The notes: a model not told the origin generated them from the letters alone. DNA of 64,000 nt from Cyanodermella asteris (GCA_900618795.1 UYJD01000014.1:356559-420558); one strand, 5' to 3'; positions 10,168-21,621 are shown, numbered from the stretch's first letter. Translations and numbers: made by a program.

Positions 10168-13100
10168 ATGTCCTCGTCGAAGCAGAAATCTTACGGCACC
10201 TATGTCCGCCCTGCCCTTCGTTCGGCCACGTTGATTCTCCCCAGGACTGGCGAGCGTGTCAAGCGGGTTGTCACGCTTCTACCCACGTCTCAAGCTGAGA
10301 ACGACGGGCCTCAGCCGCAAGAGCAGGATGAAGGGGACGGCGATGACTTAGAACAGCCTACTGTACACACGAATGGTTACGACAATTCCGTCACGGCCAG
10401 AACGCCCTTACTCGGTAGTTCACCAAAATCTCGACATGGCTCCAGCCTTCGTGGTCGACTGCAAGCTTGGCAAGAGGAATGTTGGCTCATTCTCAAACAA
10501 TGGGCACGTTTTTGGACAACTCGGACTGGGCAAGGCATCCTCAAATGCAGCCTGGCATATCTGCTTGGCAGCATGGGCACATTCCTCCCCTTCCTCGCCG
10601 ATTTCTTGGGCCACCAAGATGGCAAGCACATTATGGCTACAGTAACGGTATACTTTCATCCAGCCAGAAGCCAAGGCAACATGTTCGAAGCGCTCGTCTG
10701 TGCTGCTGCCGCTTTCCTCTATGCTGCATTTGTATCCCTTGCCAGTATGGGTGTGACAGTTCTATTTGACGACGTCCTCCATAAGATCATCCTCGGTCAT
10801 ATCATTGTGCTGATTGTGTTCTGTGGTGGTGGACTCGGCTTAGTTGGCTGGACGAAACAGCGACTCAGCAATCCGCTGGTCAATGTCGGCTGTTCCCTGA
10901 CTTGTCTTGCTATCATCACGGTCCTCACCAAAGAAGGCTCCATCCAAGCTGGCGAGTTCAGCATCGCAAAGGTGGTTCAAGTTCTGAAAATGGTCGTACT
11001 GGGGTGCTGCAGCAGTTTTCTGGTTTGCTGTTTGGTTCAGCCCGTCTCATCCCGCAAGGACCTGAAGCAGAACCTGATCGACGTCACCGACAGTCTCGGC
11101 GATTCACTCACTTGCATTGCACGTGCCTTTCTCCACGGCTCGGAAGAAGATCTGGAAAATGATTCGTTCCGAGAAATCTCCGCCCTCCATTCGAAGCGCA
11201 GCCAGGCTCTCACCAAAAGTCTGCGTGAAGCAAGGTGGGAGCATTACGTGTACGGAACCGAAGCTGAGTACAAGTTGGAGGCTCGCCTCGTGCAATCTAT
11301 ACAAACACTTGCACAAAATATTGGAGGTCTAAGATCAGCTGCGAGATCGCAATTCAGCCTGCTCAAACAGACAGCAAGCGGATATGGGGGCACCACTCCG
11401 TCTCTATCGAGAAGTGGCACCACGTTCTTTGGACGCGAGCCAATGAGCCCGCCCATGATTGAGCACACGTTTTCGGGACTGGAGGCAATCGCCGAGACAG
11501 ACCAGGTGGAACGCAACTTTGACCTGCCCAACAGCGACGATGAGTCTGTAGACATGAGTACTTTACCAAGTGTTAGGTCGCCGAGAGAGATCTTTGACAG
11601 ATTTGTGGACTCACTAGGCCCTTCGATCCGATCTCTAGCTTTCACCCTCAAGCAAATACTCGACGAGCTACCTTACGGCCCGTCTCCTGATTTTCCCATC
11701 ACTCTACACCCTCGCTTCAGAGAGAGTCTTCATGAAGCTATCGAGCTTTACAGCCACGCTCGCCAGGAATCGCTCGCGAGCTTATACAGAAGCCGAGACA
11801 TGCACGTCTCTCAGCCAAGGGCACTGGCAGCAGATTTCGAAGAAGTTGCAGCAAGCTGCGGTTACTTTTCCTACTCGTTGCAAGACTTTGCTGAGGAGTT
11901 GCGGACATATCTCGAAGTCCTAGATGAACTCCAAGCCTACCAAGAATCCGGTAGTCCCAGATCGTGGTCATGGCTACGATTCTGGAACCGCAGAAAGAGG
12001 ACTTCACATGCAACTGATAGAAGAGCTCAGAGCTCAGACAGCGACGAGCCTTTCCTGGTAGTCCCACATCGCGCAGAGGGAAATCACGATGATCATGCCG
12101 AGCTCAATCTCACCACTAAACCACACCACTGGAAGAGCACAACGCCTTTACAGACGCCCATGCGACGCCGTCTGTGGAAAGCCGCACATGTCATGCGCAG
12201 AGAAGACATCAAATTTGCGGTCAAAGTAGGAGTCGGTGCCACCATATACGCGCTTCCTTCTTTCATTCCCGCCAGTAGACCACTCTACGGCACCTTTCGA
12301 GGGGAATGGGGTCTTCTTTCTTACATGTTGGTTTGTTCGATGACCATCGGCAGCTCCAACACGACTGGGTTTGCAAGAGGTTGGGGAACTTGTGTTGGTG
12401 CCGTTGCGGCTATAGTTTCATGGCTTGTGTCGCGCGGAAACGTCTTTGTGCTCGTCTTCTTCGGCTGGATCATGTCCACAGGGACCTTCTACATCACTGT
12501 CGCCAAAGGCAATGGTCCGCTCGGGCGCTTTATTATGTTGACGTATAACCTTTCTTGTCTGTACGCATACTCGCTGTCGGTCAAAGATGACGATCATGAC
12601 GACGACGAAGGAGGCATCGACCCTGACATACTCGAGATCGCGTTCCATCGAGTAACGGCGGTGCTTGCAGGCTGCTTGTGAGGCATAATTATTACGCGAT
12701 TGATCTGGCCAATCTCAGCACGATCAAAATTTCATGATGGCCTAGGCGTGTTGTTACTTCGCATGTCGCTTATATGGCGGCGCGATCCGCTGAACACGCT
12801 CATCGAGGGCTCTGCACCCCATCCTTATATGGATCTGACTGAAGAGCTCCAACTGCAACAATACCTCTCCCACCTCCGCAGTCTGAAAATGAACGCGGCA
12901 GCTGAATATGAGCTTAGAGGGCCCTTTCCAGATGCCGAATTCGGCAGAATCTTGGCTGGCGTGGAAAGGATGCTCGAGTCGTTTCACGCGATGAACGTAA
13001 TCATCATCAAAGACATGCGTGCATCGCCCGGCGAATCAGAGATACTCAAATTTACCAAAGACGAGCGAGCCTATCTATCGACTCGAATCAGCCACTTGTT

Positions 13101-13368
13101 TCAAGTTCTAGCTTCGTCTTTGCGGCTACAATTTCCATTGAATGACGCGCTACCGAGCACGGAAAATGCGCGAGACAGGCTGTTGGCGAAAATCTTTCGT
13201 TTCCGGCGCGACAAGGTCCGATCGAGGAGCGTCACGGACAGTGACTACAGCATTCTGTACGCATACACATTGGTGACATTGCAGCTATCGAGAGAGATCG
13301 AGGTGGTCGGGCAGGAGCTGCAGAACTTGTACGGAGTTCTTGACGAGGACAGGTTAAAGCTGAATTAG
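10168..13368 (+). CDS. BRE4/FUSC-like multipass membrane protein with one in-frame TGA
   Basis: Related to yeast Bre4 and fungal fusaric-acid-resistance/aromatic-acid-exporter-like proteins (ArAE_2_N plus DUF2421 architecture); probable membrane transporter, substrate unknown. Starts at ATG 10168 (MSSSKQKSYGTYVRPALRSA). The N-terminal membrane block covers about residues 110-300 (FLPFLADFLGHQDGKHIMAT, then helices). A soluble middle follows. The second membrane block has KFAVKVGVGATIYALPSF, YGTFRGEWGLLSYMLVCSMT and GWIMSTGTFYITVAKGNGPL. At 12679-12681 a TGA sits between AVLAGCL and GIIITRLIWPISAR, exactly where relatives have Trp in a WG pair. The same frame then continues without lesion for 228 codons to the stop at 13368, including LIWRRDPLNTLIEG. 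The total of about 1066 codons is normal for the family. Skipping the stop by a 41-bp GT-AG intron would shift the frame, so splicing does not solve it. It may be a recent nonsense mutation, a sequencing error or readthrough. Confidence 0.85.
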
Positions 13369-14008
13369 GCACGGTCTATGTATCACAATCAATTTTGTCA
13401 CGCTCAAGAGCTGACTGGAGCTGACAACGCTTTTTGATTTACTTGGACGATGCATCAAAGACACGTTCAGTTCCAGCAAGTGACATCCATCAGCCGATAG
13501 GTACTTATTGGCGCGGTAATTAGGTACCTTCGAGCAAATGAAGAGGCCATTCACGTTGAACTTTGCGGCCTCAAATAATCATAGACGCCTTGAAATGACC
13601 AATGTACTGCGAGTGAACACGTTTGTTCGAGATTGCTCGAACGTCGGTGCCAGCGCACAACAGATATGTAGTTTGTGTCGGCTTGTGTCTCTTCGTACTC
13701 GTGGCGTGAACTTCTATCAGCGGATCGAGTCGCTGGAGAGCTTGCCGAATCAGGCAATCCAGCACCACGGCTCGCGACCAGCAGCCCAAGTGACCGCCAA
13801 AAGTCATCGCGGAGCAGCGCACCATCACTACAACATACCTTAGACTCATCGCATACCATCGCCTTGCCTTGTCGAACGCCCAGATCCCGCCGAAGTCATC
13901 TGCGACGACCGTCTTAGCCGCGCGCAAGCCCGACACAGTACCGTCCCCGCGACCGAAACCTCGACAAGGTCACTTGCCCGGGATGCTGCGCGTTACTCGG
14001 CGAGGATC
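13369..14008. other. Intergenic spacer (tandem genes)
   Basis: Between the BRE4-like stop and the Hfi1 ATG. No coding region supported. The last 150 bp are C-rich on the plus strand and likely form the Hfi1 promoter and leader. Confidence 0.5.
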
Positions 14009-15434
14009 ATGACCACCTCCCTCGATCCCTCGACCCTCTTCGCCGCACCTCCTCCGCCTTCGTCCCTTGCCAGCCGAGCCAATGGAGCGGTTTCGGCGTC
14101 TCCGGCTACGAAGGCTACCTCCAAACAGCCCACGGCCGCGCCACGCGTGGACATTGAGCCCCTGTATACGGCGCTCAAGGGCGCAATATCAGAGTTCTGG
14201 GCCGAATACAAGGAAGCGGTAGCTCTTTTCGTGCTGGGTGCGTTTGGACTAGTACAACACTTGTGTCGTTCCTGACTAACGCGTCTCCGCAGGCAAACTG
14301 AATCTCAGCGAACTTGCGCTTCGGACCGACCACTTTCTAGTCGGAGATGCACACGTGGAACACCTACACAATAGACTCATCGCTGGTCTTCTAGCGAATG
14401 TTGGACGGGAAGCGCCGGAGGGCGGGGTTGCACCATGGGTTTCTGCCAACGACAAGCCCACGGCGGGCCTCAGCAAGTCGACAGCGGGCAATGAGGCGGA
14501 GCGGCGGTTGAAGACGGAGGTGATGCAGTTACCAGCTAAAGAGCGGCGAAGACTGAAAGATATCAACGAGCCCGAGATCAGGAACCCATTGCCCAAGACC
14601 GTTCTTGCATACCACCAGGCGAAACAGCTCAAGCCTCCGTCAGACATACCACCACCTGGCGCGGGTGGTTTGAACAGAACAAATTGGGAGCCCGAAATTC
14701 GAAAAAGGTACAATCAGCCGTTAGCCTCCGAGACGGGTGAGTTTCCGGATGCCGATGCGATACACGCTAGGATGGTACCTATATGCTATGAGGAGGCGTT
14801 ACCGAGCGGGGCGAATGCGACCTGCGGGCCATTTCTTGCGACTGCGGCGGAATTCTACATCAAAGAAGTTCTCAGTAACATGTACCTGAAGACAAGGGTG
14901 AATATGCCCGGCGGCAGCGTCACGGGCGCCATGGGCCACCGCTTCAAGAACCAATTCGCAAGCGAAGAAGACGCGGCTCTGCGTGGAGAGATTGGCCGCG
15001 TAGGCGGACCAGGCGGTCTTTTGCCAATCGAAGCAAGAGAAGCCGCATTTCGTCGGCCTATGAGTCTAGGTGACGTGAAGCTAGCTATCCGTACTGGTGA
15101 ATCCAGCATGGGCCAGTTCGCGTTTGTACAGAGCGCCATTGAAGAGAGTCGACCTGACGGAGAGTACGAAGAATACATTGACAGGCGACGGGAGATCGAG
15201 AGGGAACTTCGAGAGCAGGAGGCTGTGGAGTCCAGGAGACGGAAACTCATGGTCTCTGCTGACAAGGATACGGTGATGAATGGTGTGGAGGAGGTGAATG
15301 GCTACCACGACACTAACGCTACCAATGGCACGTTTGGGCATTACGAGGATGACGACGACTTGGGTTGGAGTGGTGGCAGCAAGAACAGCCGCAAGGCTTT
15401 GGCGTCAGCTCTTGACGAAGTGTTGAATTTTTGA
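14009..15434 (+). CDS. hfi1: SAGA complex subunit Hfi1/Ada1 (SAGA-Tad1 family)
   Basis: Structural subunit of the SAGA histone acetyltransferase coactivator, nuclear; in yeast it pairs through a histone fold with Taf12. Exons 14009-14237 and 14293-15434; the 55-bp intron (gtgcgt...gactaac...ccgcag) has a good branch point and restores LFVLGKLNLSELALRTDHFL across the junction. The product is about 456 residues. Recognised features: an Ala/Pro-rich start, then VDIEPLYTALKGAISEFWAEY, the GKLNxSEL helix typical of this family, the basic block LPAKERRRLKDI, and the C-terminal histone-fold-like part (FLATAAEFYIKEVLSNMYLK) followed by RRPMSLGDVKLAI. The acidic end (GHYEDDDDLGW) is also usual. The ATG at 14009 is followed directly by family-like sequence. 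Confidence 0.88.
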
Positions 15435-16613
15435 GCACCGAGCATGCCAATCACCATCTCTGACCTACAGCGCAAGCGCCAAAAGTCGACGCCAGAGCAG
15501 AAAATCACGAGTAGGGAAACACTTATCCCTCGTACATGCATGTTTGTTGGCGTTTTGGAGCATATACCGGTGGGAAAAGATACCCTCTCAACTGTCATGG
15601 TTGCGGACATGGCCCCCGAGAAACAGGATATGGTCGGCGGGGATACTGCTTTCTCACTTATGAGTGCGTGTATAGTACAGTGGCAGGTTGTACTCAATTC
15701 TTATTGCATCTGCTATTCGGGCTTTCGGGGAAACCCTTTTACGGCGAACAATGTGTGAACAAACATAGAGTGGATTTTTGAACATCATCTTATCCGAGAG
15801 ACGTGTGCGACAGCTTTTCTCCCTTTCTGTAAACCATGCTAAGATTTTGACTATTACTGAGTAAATCAATCAATTCATCAGAGCCTTGGATTAAACTTTG
15901 AATGGGCTGAGTGAGAGTACCAGTGTTTGCATCTTGTAGGTCATTTCAGGCTGGTCGTGTCACGATCGAGCATCAACTGCAAAGTAAAGAAACAATGAAC
16001 AAGGTTTCCCGGGAAAGGTTGAGATTCTCGTCAGAGGAACTCGCGTGAGCATTTCGCGGTCCAGGGATGGACGTCGGCGACGCCAAGCCCTTCGACCTAA
16101 GCAGGCTGAACCGTACCTGGGTGGGTGTGACAGCGCTTCTCACATCGTGAGTTGCGCAAAAGTCCTTCCGTCTGACTTCGCTGGTTAGATCCCGTGCTTT
16201 ATGGGCTCATGATTTGCCTATGGCAGCATATACAAGTGCAATATTGTGTTGGCATACAGCTGCTTGTAGGCTCAGATGAAGCAGGACCTACGCCACGACC
16301 TTTTGTCAACCGGCCTTGCCACACTGCGGCTTCGTGAAGGACTGCAGTATTTATCATGTCTACACGTATCATGGTCTCACAAGTATGACTGGATTGCTGT
16401 TTGAGCATTTTGCAGGAGGGTGATTTATTCTGCGGGTATCAAAAGGCTACGTAAGTTCTCGACTTTGCTCAACTATCATGTGCGGGCATTGAGCGACTTT
16501 CGTCCACTCCCTCCATTCGAACTAGGCACAGACTGCACTCCGTGCTCATCGCGCTGATGAATCGTGAGGCAAGCGACCTAATCATCGAGGAGCACGACAT
16601 GCTGCAACAGGGT
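15435..16613. other. Gene-free spacer (1.2 kb)
   Basis: Between the 3' end of hfi1 and the 3' end of the broken F-box-like gene on the other strand. Short frames only, none over about 105 codons, and none with recognisable motifs. Nothing else seen. Confidence 0.5.
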
Positions 16614-17471
16614 TTATTCGCATGCGGTCATAGATCTCAACGGGAGCCCGCGTCTGTTCTGAATGAGATCGCTCACTAAACAGTCCACGGCTTTGTCAAA
16701 GGTTTCGACCGACTCCACAGTGCGCATACAAGGAGCGATCACAGATGCGCCACTATTCGATTGGGTAAACAGGCTTTTCCCAAAATGTGCCCAGTCCCTT
16801 TGAATGTGTACCGACCTCAGTTTGGGATCCATTATCACCAGACTCTGGAGCAAGCTAATCATTGCCCGAACGGAGCGTTTAAGCTCTCTCCGACTCCGCA
16901 TTGCCTCAAACCACCTGCAGCCCAGCCATATTCGAACCAGCTGCCCTCAGACCAGGCGTTGTCGCAAGGATTTGGAAAAGCCTTGGGAAGCCAGGCCGGG
17001 GGCGTTCGGATTGTGATCATCTGTAATGAATTGAATTGGGCGAGGTTCGGTTGAAACCGCTGACCAAGCACGTCTGCGTTGATCTGGAGATGATTCAGCG
17101 TTATGCTGGCTTTGTTCGCCGTGTATGCGGAGATGCTCATATGATGCACCTCGCTCTGGTTCAGGAAGCTTCGACGGGGTCGGCATGCCATGTCGAGCAT
17201 CCAATTCCATCCGGACTGCCAGGGTCGATTGTCAAGTACGAAAGTTGCATGCTTCCGATACTGCTTCGTGGCATCTTGATACAAAGATTTGTTGGCTCGA
17301 GCCAATTGCAGGCGGTTGATTCTTGGTCTGCGATGGCTTGTTTTGTCTGGGTGCCATGTCTCTGCATCTTTGACATCTTGAAGCACAACTTCAAAGACAA
17401 TCATGGAAACGATTTCGTCCGGACAGTCCAGGAACGTGAATTCTTGTTTTTGATGCCTTGAGAAGGGTCAT
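16614..17471 (-). pseudogene. F-box-like orphan gene, frames not continuous
   Basis: Function unknown. Minus-strand pieces read like the short F-box-type proteins common in ascomycetes. The first is EFTFLDCPDEIVSMIVFEVV, followed by RINRLQLARANKSLYQDATK, FVLDNRPW and LNHLQINADVLGQRF. The second is RRELKRSVRAMISLLQSLVI, then MDPKLRSVHIQRDW, ending at a stop at 16614. The only ATG with a good context (17471, MTLLKASK) is one base out of frame with EFTFLDCP, the frame change falling near a run of five A at about 17447-17451. The second join, near 16905-16970, can be made by a short 43-bp intron (gtctga...ctgcag) giving NAWWFEAMRSRRELK, but its donor is poor. Either the gene is disrupted at the A run, or translation starts lower at ATG 17404 and loses part of the F-box. 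Confidence 0.5.
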
Positions 17472-17969
17472 CTTTGTTTGTGCTCTTGTTGTGTGTGCGA
17501 GATGCGCTGTCGACCTCAGGAGCAGGCTGCATGATTGCGTTGGTTGCAGCTGGCCGAAGTTGCACTCTTCTGAATTGTGAACATCCATTTGCCCTGCTTC
17601 AGAGCACCACTGATGCGAAGGGTTTGAGAGCGGCTCAACAAGTTTTCAATACTTGGCGCCGGGAAGCTGCAGCGGGTGCGAACGCGGCGATCAGTGAGGA
17701 CAATAGGAAATGTGAAGGGGCGCAGTGCGAGTTCTCTTGTTCACGAGACTGAGAAACGTTCTGATCACTCTGCGCTGAAAGTGAAGAGCTTCTCACCCCA
17801 GCCACCCTCACAAGCTCTCGCTCAAAACCTTTCTCTCACTCCGAAATCTTTCAAAACTCTCATCTTCTCTACCAAATCGATCCTCCCTACTGAACACCCA
17901 TCAAGCTTGGTACCAGTATCCTGAACCATCTGCACCCTCAATTCGTCATTATCCATACCATCAGCTACA
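17472..17969. promoter_or_regulatory. Divergent intergenic region
   Basis: 498 bp between the ATG of the F-box-like gene and the ATG of the first membrane/coiled-coil orphan. The right half (about 17800-17960) is a CT-rich plus-strand tract (ccctcacaagctctcgctc and similar) typical of fungal core promoters and leaders. No TATA box seen. Confidence 0.4.
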
Positions 17970-19574
17970 ATGCTGGGGACATTCGGCGCCACAGACGCAC
18001 TTGTCCTTTGTGGCCTTCCGTTCGCTCACAAGTCTGGGTACCGTCTCCAGTGGTTATTTTCTAATATCGCGGTCCCTCTGCTTACAGGACACACAATCTA
18101 CAATATCATTTCCCTGATCTGGTTGAGCTCTGGCTTGAACCCGTACGAAATCGCCGCGCTCGTGTGGATTCTAGCGCAGTGCCTCATCACAGTGTACTGT
18201 GCCGTGCCGAGCATACTTGCGAAATGGCAGTCGGCAAAACTCCTCGCCATCATCGTCTGGAACCGCTGTATCAGCGCCTGGATGTTCTGCTCCTCGTCAG
18301 TACAACATACCGCACTCACCTGCACCGCCACCGCAAAGTGCTTGTCCCTGCCCAGCCGCAAGACCACCAGCGACTGCGACGAGCCGGCTCCCACACAGAG
18401 CGAGCCAAGCAAGCCCCCTGAACAAACCCTGGACATCGACACGGAACAGATCGCAGCGGACCGGCAACAGGCAGAGGCGGCCAGACAAGCCCACATCAGA
18501 GACAAAATGATCAAACATTACAACAATTGCATGCAACAGGTAAAAGAGGAGGCAGCAGAAGCGCGCGAAGAGGCTCTGCGCAAGTCTCTCCAGTCACCAG
18601 CTCCAACACCAGTCCCTGCTTCCAAGATCAGAAGATATCTGCCGGACACAGTCCCCATTAGCGACCCTAGACTTCACACCCCGAGGATTCGCGAAGCCAG
18701 GCGGAAACACTGCGTTAACTGCTACCCTGATCCGGAGCTGGCAGAGTGGATTTTGGACCACGATCTTCCAATCGAGTCCTACGAGCACTACGCAAGAGGC
18801 AAAGCCGCGCGGCTTCAGGCAGAGCTGACAGCAACCGCACTAGCTATGGCTGCTGATGAGCAAGACAAGGTTGTACAATCTCCAATCGTACAGGTCTCGG
18901 AGGTCTCGGTACCTGAGATCAAGGTCACGCCCCCTGTGCTGGCACTGTCAACCGCTCCCAGCTCCGCGCCATCTCCCAACCATGCCAAGTCAACCGTAAA
19001 GGTCAAGTCCTGGGAGCAAATGCTGAAGCGAGCCGGTTCGGCCATCAACGTTCTGTCGCCGGATGAGGCCCTGCGCCAGAGCAAGGTGGCCAAGTCTCAG
19101 ATCATGGTCACGCCTCTTGTCATTACTCCTCCACAGAGCCCTTCGCTTGTCACCAAATCGGCCGTCAAGCCCAAGACCTGGGAGCATATGCTGGCATCAG
19201 CTGGCTCGGCTATCAACATCATCTCACCAGGTGAAGCTTTGCGCAAAAGCAAGATCATTATACCTGAAACTGAGGTCGCCGGCCCCGACCCGGATTTCTC
19301 AGCCAGCATCTTCGATGAGCCGATCTCTGAGACTGTGACATTTCCCACCCTTGTTCCGACCAACGGGTCGGCCCCATCACTTGCGTCTCCCGCAAGTGCC
19401 TCGCTTTCAGCCACCATCACCTCGACTCCTGCTCCGGCCGTTCCCTCAACTCCGTCTCCCGCCATTGTCTCGCCTCCATCTTCGGTCAACAACACGAAGG
19501 AGAAGAAGCAACAGGGTGCTGAGATTCAGAAGGCGCTTCGGGCAATGCGTGCGAAGAAGAGGTCGAAGAAGTGA
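17970..19574 (+). CDS. Orphan protein: N-terminal membrane segments, coiled coil, tandem WExML repeat
   Basis: No known family recognised; 534 residues, single exon, ATG at 17970. Residues about 28-85 contain two or three hydrophobic segments (LLTGHTIYNIISLIWL; PYEIAALVWILAQCLITVYC). A charged helical region follows (ADRQQAEAARQAHIRDKMIK and EEAAEAREEALRKSL). A CVNCYPDPELAEWILDHDLP patch comes next, then two copies of a roughly 60-residue repeat ending in a Ser/Pro/Thr-rich tail and a very basic C-terminus (RAMRAKKRSKK). The product is probably anchored in a membrane with a long cytosolic tail. First of three same-strand genes with this kind of layout; the next starts 528 bp downstream. No splice signal is needed and codon use is even, so it looks like an intact gene. 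Confidence 0.7.
   Translation: MLGTFGATDALVLCGLPFAHKSGYRLQWLFSNIAVPLLTGHTIYNIISLIWLSSGLNPYEIAALVWILAQCLITVYCAVPSILAKWQSAKLLAIIVWNRCISAWMFCSSSVQHTALTCTATAKCLSLPSRKTTSDCDEPAPTQSEPSKPPEQTLDIDTEQIAADRQQAEAARQAHIRDKMIKHYNNCMQQVKEEAAEAREEALRKSLQSPAPTPVPASKIRRYLPDTVPISDPRLHTPRIREARRKHCVNCYPDPELAEWILDHDLPIESYEHYARGKAARLQAELTATALAMAADEQDKVVQSPIVQVSEVSVPEIKVTPPVLALSTAPSSAPSPNHAKSTVKVKSWEQMLKRAGSAINVLSPDEALRQSKVAKSQIMVTPLVITPPQSPSLVTKSAVKPKTWEHMLASAGSAINIISPGEALRKSKIIIPETEVAGPDPDFSASIFDEPISETVTFPTLVPTNGSAPSLASPASASLSATITSTPAPAVPSTPSPAIVSPPSSVNNTKEKKQQGAEIQKALRAMRAKKRSKK
18918..19266 (+). repeat. Internal tandem duplication in the first orphan gene
   Basis: Two coding units, about 18918-19100 and 19101-19266. 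Both begin I(K/M)VTP, pass through a Pro/Ser stretch, and end in a conserved core: KSWEQMLKRAGSAINVLSPD in unit 1 and KTWEHMLASAGSAINIISPG in unit 2, each followed by EALR(Q/K)SK. The core is more conserved than the linker, which suggests selection on the motif and not a very recent duplication. Confidence 0.8.
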
Positions 19575-20102
19575 TCAGTCCAAGGAGTCGATGAGGACCC
19601 AATAGGTTCTGCAACAGCTTCAGAGCAAGCTTGAATTCTACATCTGGGTATCCTGCTAGACTACAAAGTCACGCAGAGTATCTGGTGTCTGTTTATAGCG
19701 ATGTATTTACTTATTGGTCATGCTGAAGGAATGAACGGGAATGAGGCCCCCTATGTTTCCTCATTCTGAATCTGAGGCATTAGCTAGAATAATCAATGAC
19801 GTGCCTTATGAGAATCTTGAATTATGAACCTATGCCGATGTCGACGTGGGTTGGATGACGTAGATTTGAAAAGTCCAGCGGTCGAGTGAAGCAGCTTGCA
19901 TGCCCGCCTGCCGCCCGAGCCCACTTGGTGACAATGAGTAGGCCCAGCCGCTCACTGAGTCATGCTAGCACAATCTTTATTTAGAGATTTCTCGCGAGAT
20001 TTTCATCAACACGCTCTCAACACACTTGCGTACAGCTCCGTTGACGATAAACCAATCCTCATCAAGCTTCAACTACACACAACTTCAGTTATTATCGACA
20101 AT
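19575..20102. other. Intergenic spacer (tandem genes)
   Basis: Between the first and second membrane/coiled-coil orphans. The stretch 19962-20102 is open in frame with the next gene from an upstream ATG at 19962, but reads like a leader. I treat it as 5' untranslated. Confidence 0.4.
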
Positions 20103-21621
20103 ATGTCTCCAATTGACTATTCTGAATCAGTCCTTTCGCATCAGGAGGAATCATTGAGCATTTTCCTCAAGCCCACATCACCACCATGGGCGATTTGCAC
20201 TCGTCAAGTCTGCGCGGACCTCCTCCAAGCATTCCTCATGATCATCGCTATCGCGATTGTTCCTGTGCTGATTCTCGCTTTTGGCACCTCTGATGGACTT
20301 CAGATGAGTGACTCAGCTGCCAAAATCATCGTCTTCATGTTCAGCTACAACGGACTCCCCGCGCGCCTGTCGCTACGCTCCTATGGCTCCTTCTCTGCCA
20401 ATTTGCGTACCTGAAAGCTGCGCCTCGTCATCATCAGGAGGCAAAAGAATTCGTCAAATTTATCTCGGATTTCTTCTTCGGCACAACGAGCCCCCTGGCT
20501 GTTATGCAACCTGCGATGAAATGGCTCGTGCTTCCAAGTATCTGGGCCCACGGACAGTTCATTGACTTCATTGAGCACGAATTGCCGGCGCTATTCGACC
20601 AAATTTTCCTCGCAAAGGCGAAAAAGGTCTCTCCTGCCACTCCAGCGAGAGTCAGGCTGACTGGCGCGAGCATCACAATCAACGGCCATGCCGTACACCT
20701 TTCCAGCTCAAACAAGCCTCCCACACATTCCCCAAACAAAGGCCAGGCCACGAACTGTGAGACAATGCCATTGTCCCCCGAACTCCTGAACTTACCGAAA
20801 TTTCCGGTTGAGGACCGAAAGACACCTCTTCGCCAAACCAAGTCCTACATCTTCTCAGTCACTCGTCCCCGAGCCAACCTGCCAGAAACGGAAAAATCGT
20901 TGACCAACAATGGTCCCGATGCAGCCTCGCATCCCGGGGCACCGGCATGCAATGACCCGGCAGTTGAGGACGCCGAGGACGAATACAGTCCTCCAGAACC
21001 TGACCCTGTTCCGACCATCCAGCCGACGGAAGAAGATGTAACCTCAGTCACTCACGAGGTCGAGATTGAACAGCCACAGCAACGTGTCATCGGGGCCCTG
21101 AATGAGGAGTCTGTCCCCGTGAGCAATGAGAATCGCTTACCGTTGGGCGATCTCGTAACAGTCTCGCGCGCCCAACTGGAGCAGGCCAAGGCTCAGTGGA
21201 AACATCGCGCTGAGGCTGAGATGCACCAAGGCATAGCGCAGGCAAGGAGCCACTTCGAAGCTGAGGCCAAGAAGCACGTGAGCCAATGTGCAGAGGTGTT
21301 CGCCAAGAGTCTCGTAGCGGTAGAGGAAAGGGAGGCGAAGTGGCGGCAAAATGACGAAGCCCAGAAGGACCTTCTGAGGCAGCTCAGTAGCGCCCTCGTT
21401 GAGCAGCGCACTCAGGCTGCACTTGCAAGAGAATGCGGAGTCGTTGCGTTTGGCCAAAACCAGCAGCTGGTTTTGGAGCGGGATTTTCTTCGGGAAGAAA
21501 TCGAGATGGCTCGTCCCATCATCGAGGCGTACCAAATGGCACAAGTGCAAGGTATGTCAAATCAAGTTGAGGTAGAAAGTCAGGTATCCAAATGGACTAA
21601 CGTTTTACAGGACGCTTGTAG
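20103..21621 (+). CDS. Orphan protein: N-terminal membrane segment and C-terminal coiled coil
   Basis: No family recognised. ATG 20103 (gacaatATG) gives MSPIDYSESVLSHQEE, then a strong membrane segment (LLQAFLMIIAIAIVPVLILA) and a second hydrophobic part (AKIIVFMFSYNG). The frame then has to change near 20308-20417. The downstream frame reads QFAYLKAAPRHHQEAKEFVK, then IWAHGQFIDFIEHELPALFD, an acidic/proline-rich middle, and a coiled coil (VSRAQLEQAKAQWKHRAEAE to LERDFLREEIEMARPIIEAY). The change needs either an intron or a one- or two-base indel; the only frame-preserving GT-AG pair I found (20308-20417, gtgact...gaaag) is weak. The last intron is clear: 21552-21610, gtatgt...ggactaac...tttacag, giving the C-terminus VQGRL and a stop at 21621. 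An upstream in-frame ATG at 19962 is less likely. Second of the three tandem orphans. Confidence 0.6.

Noticed and set aside
12677-12717. A 41-bp GT-AG intron that would remove the TGA in the BRE4-like gene
   Set aside because: Removal shifts the frame and leads quickly to a stop, and it would delete the conserved WGxxxTRLIWPISAR stretch.
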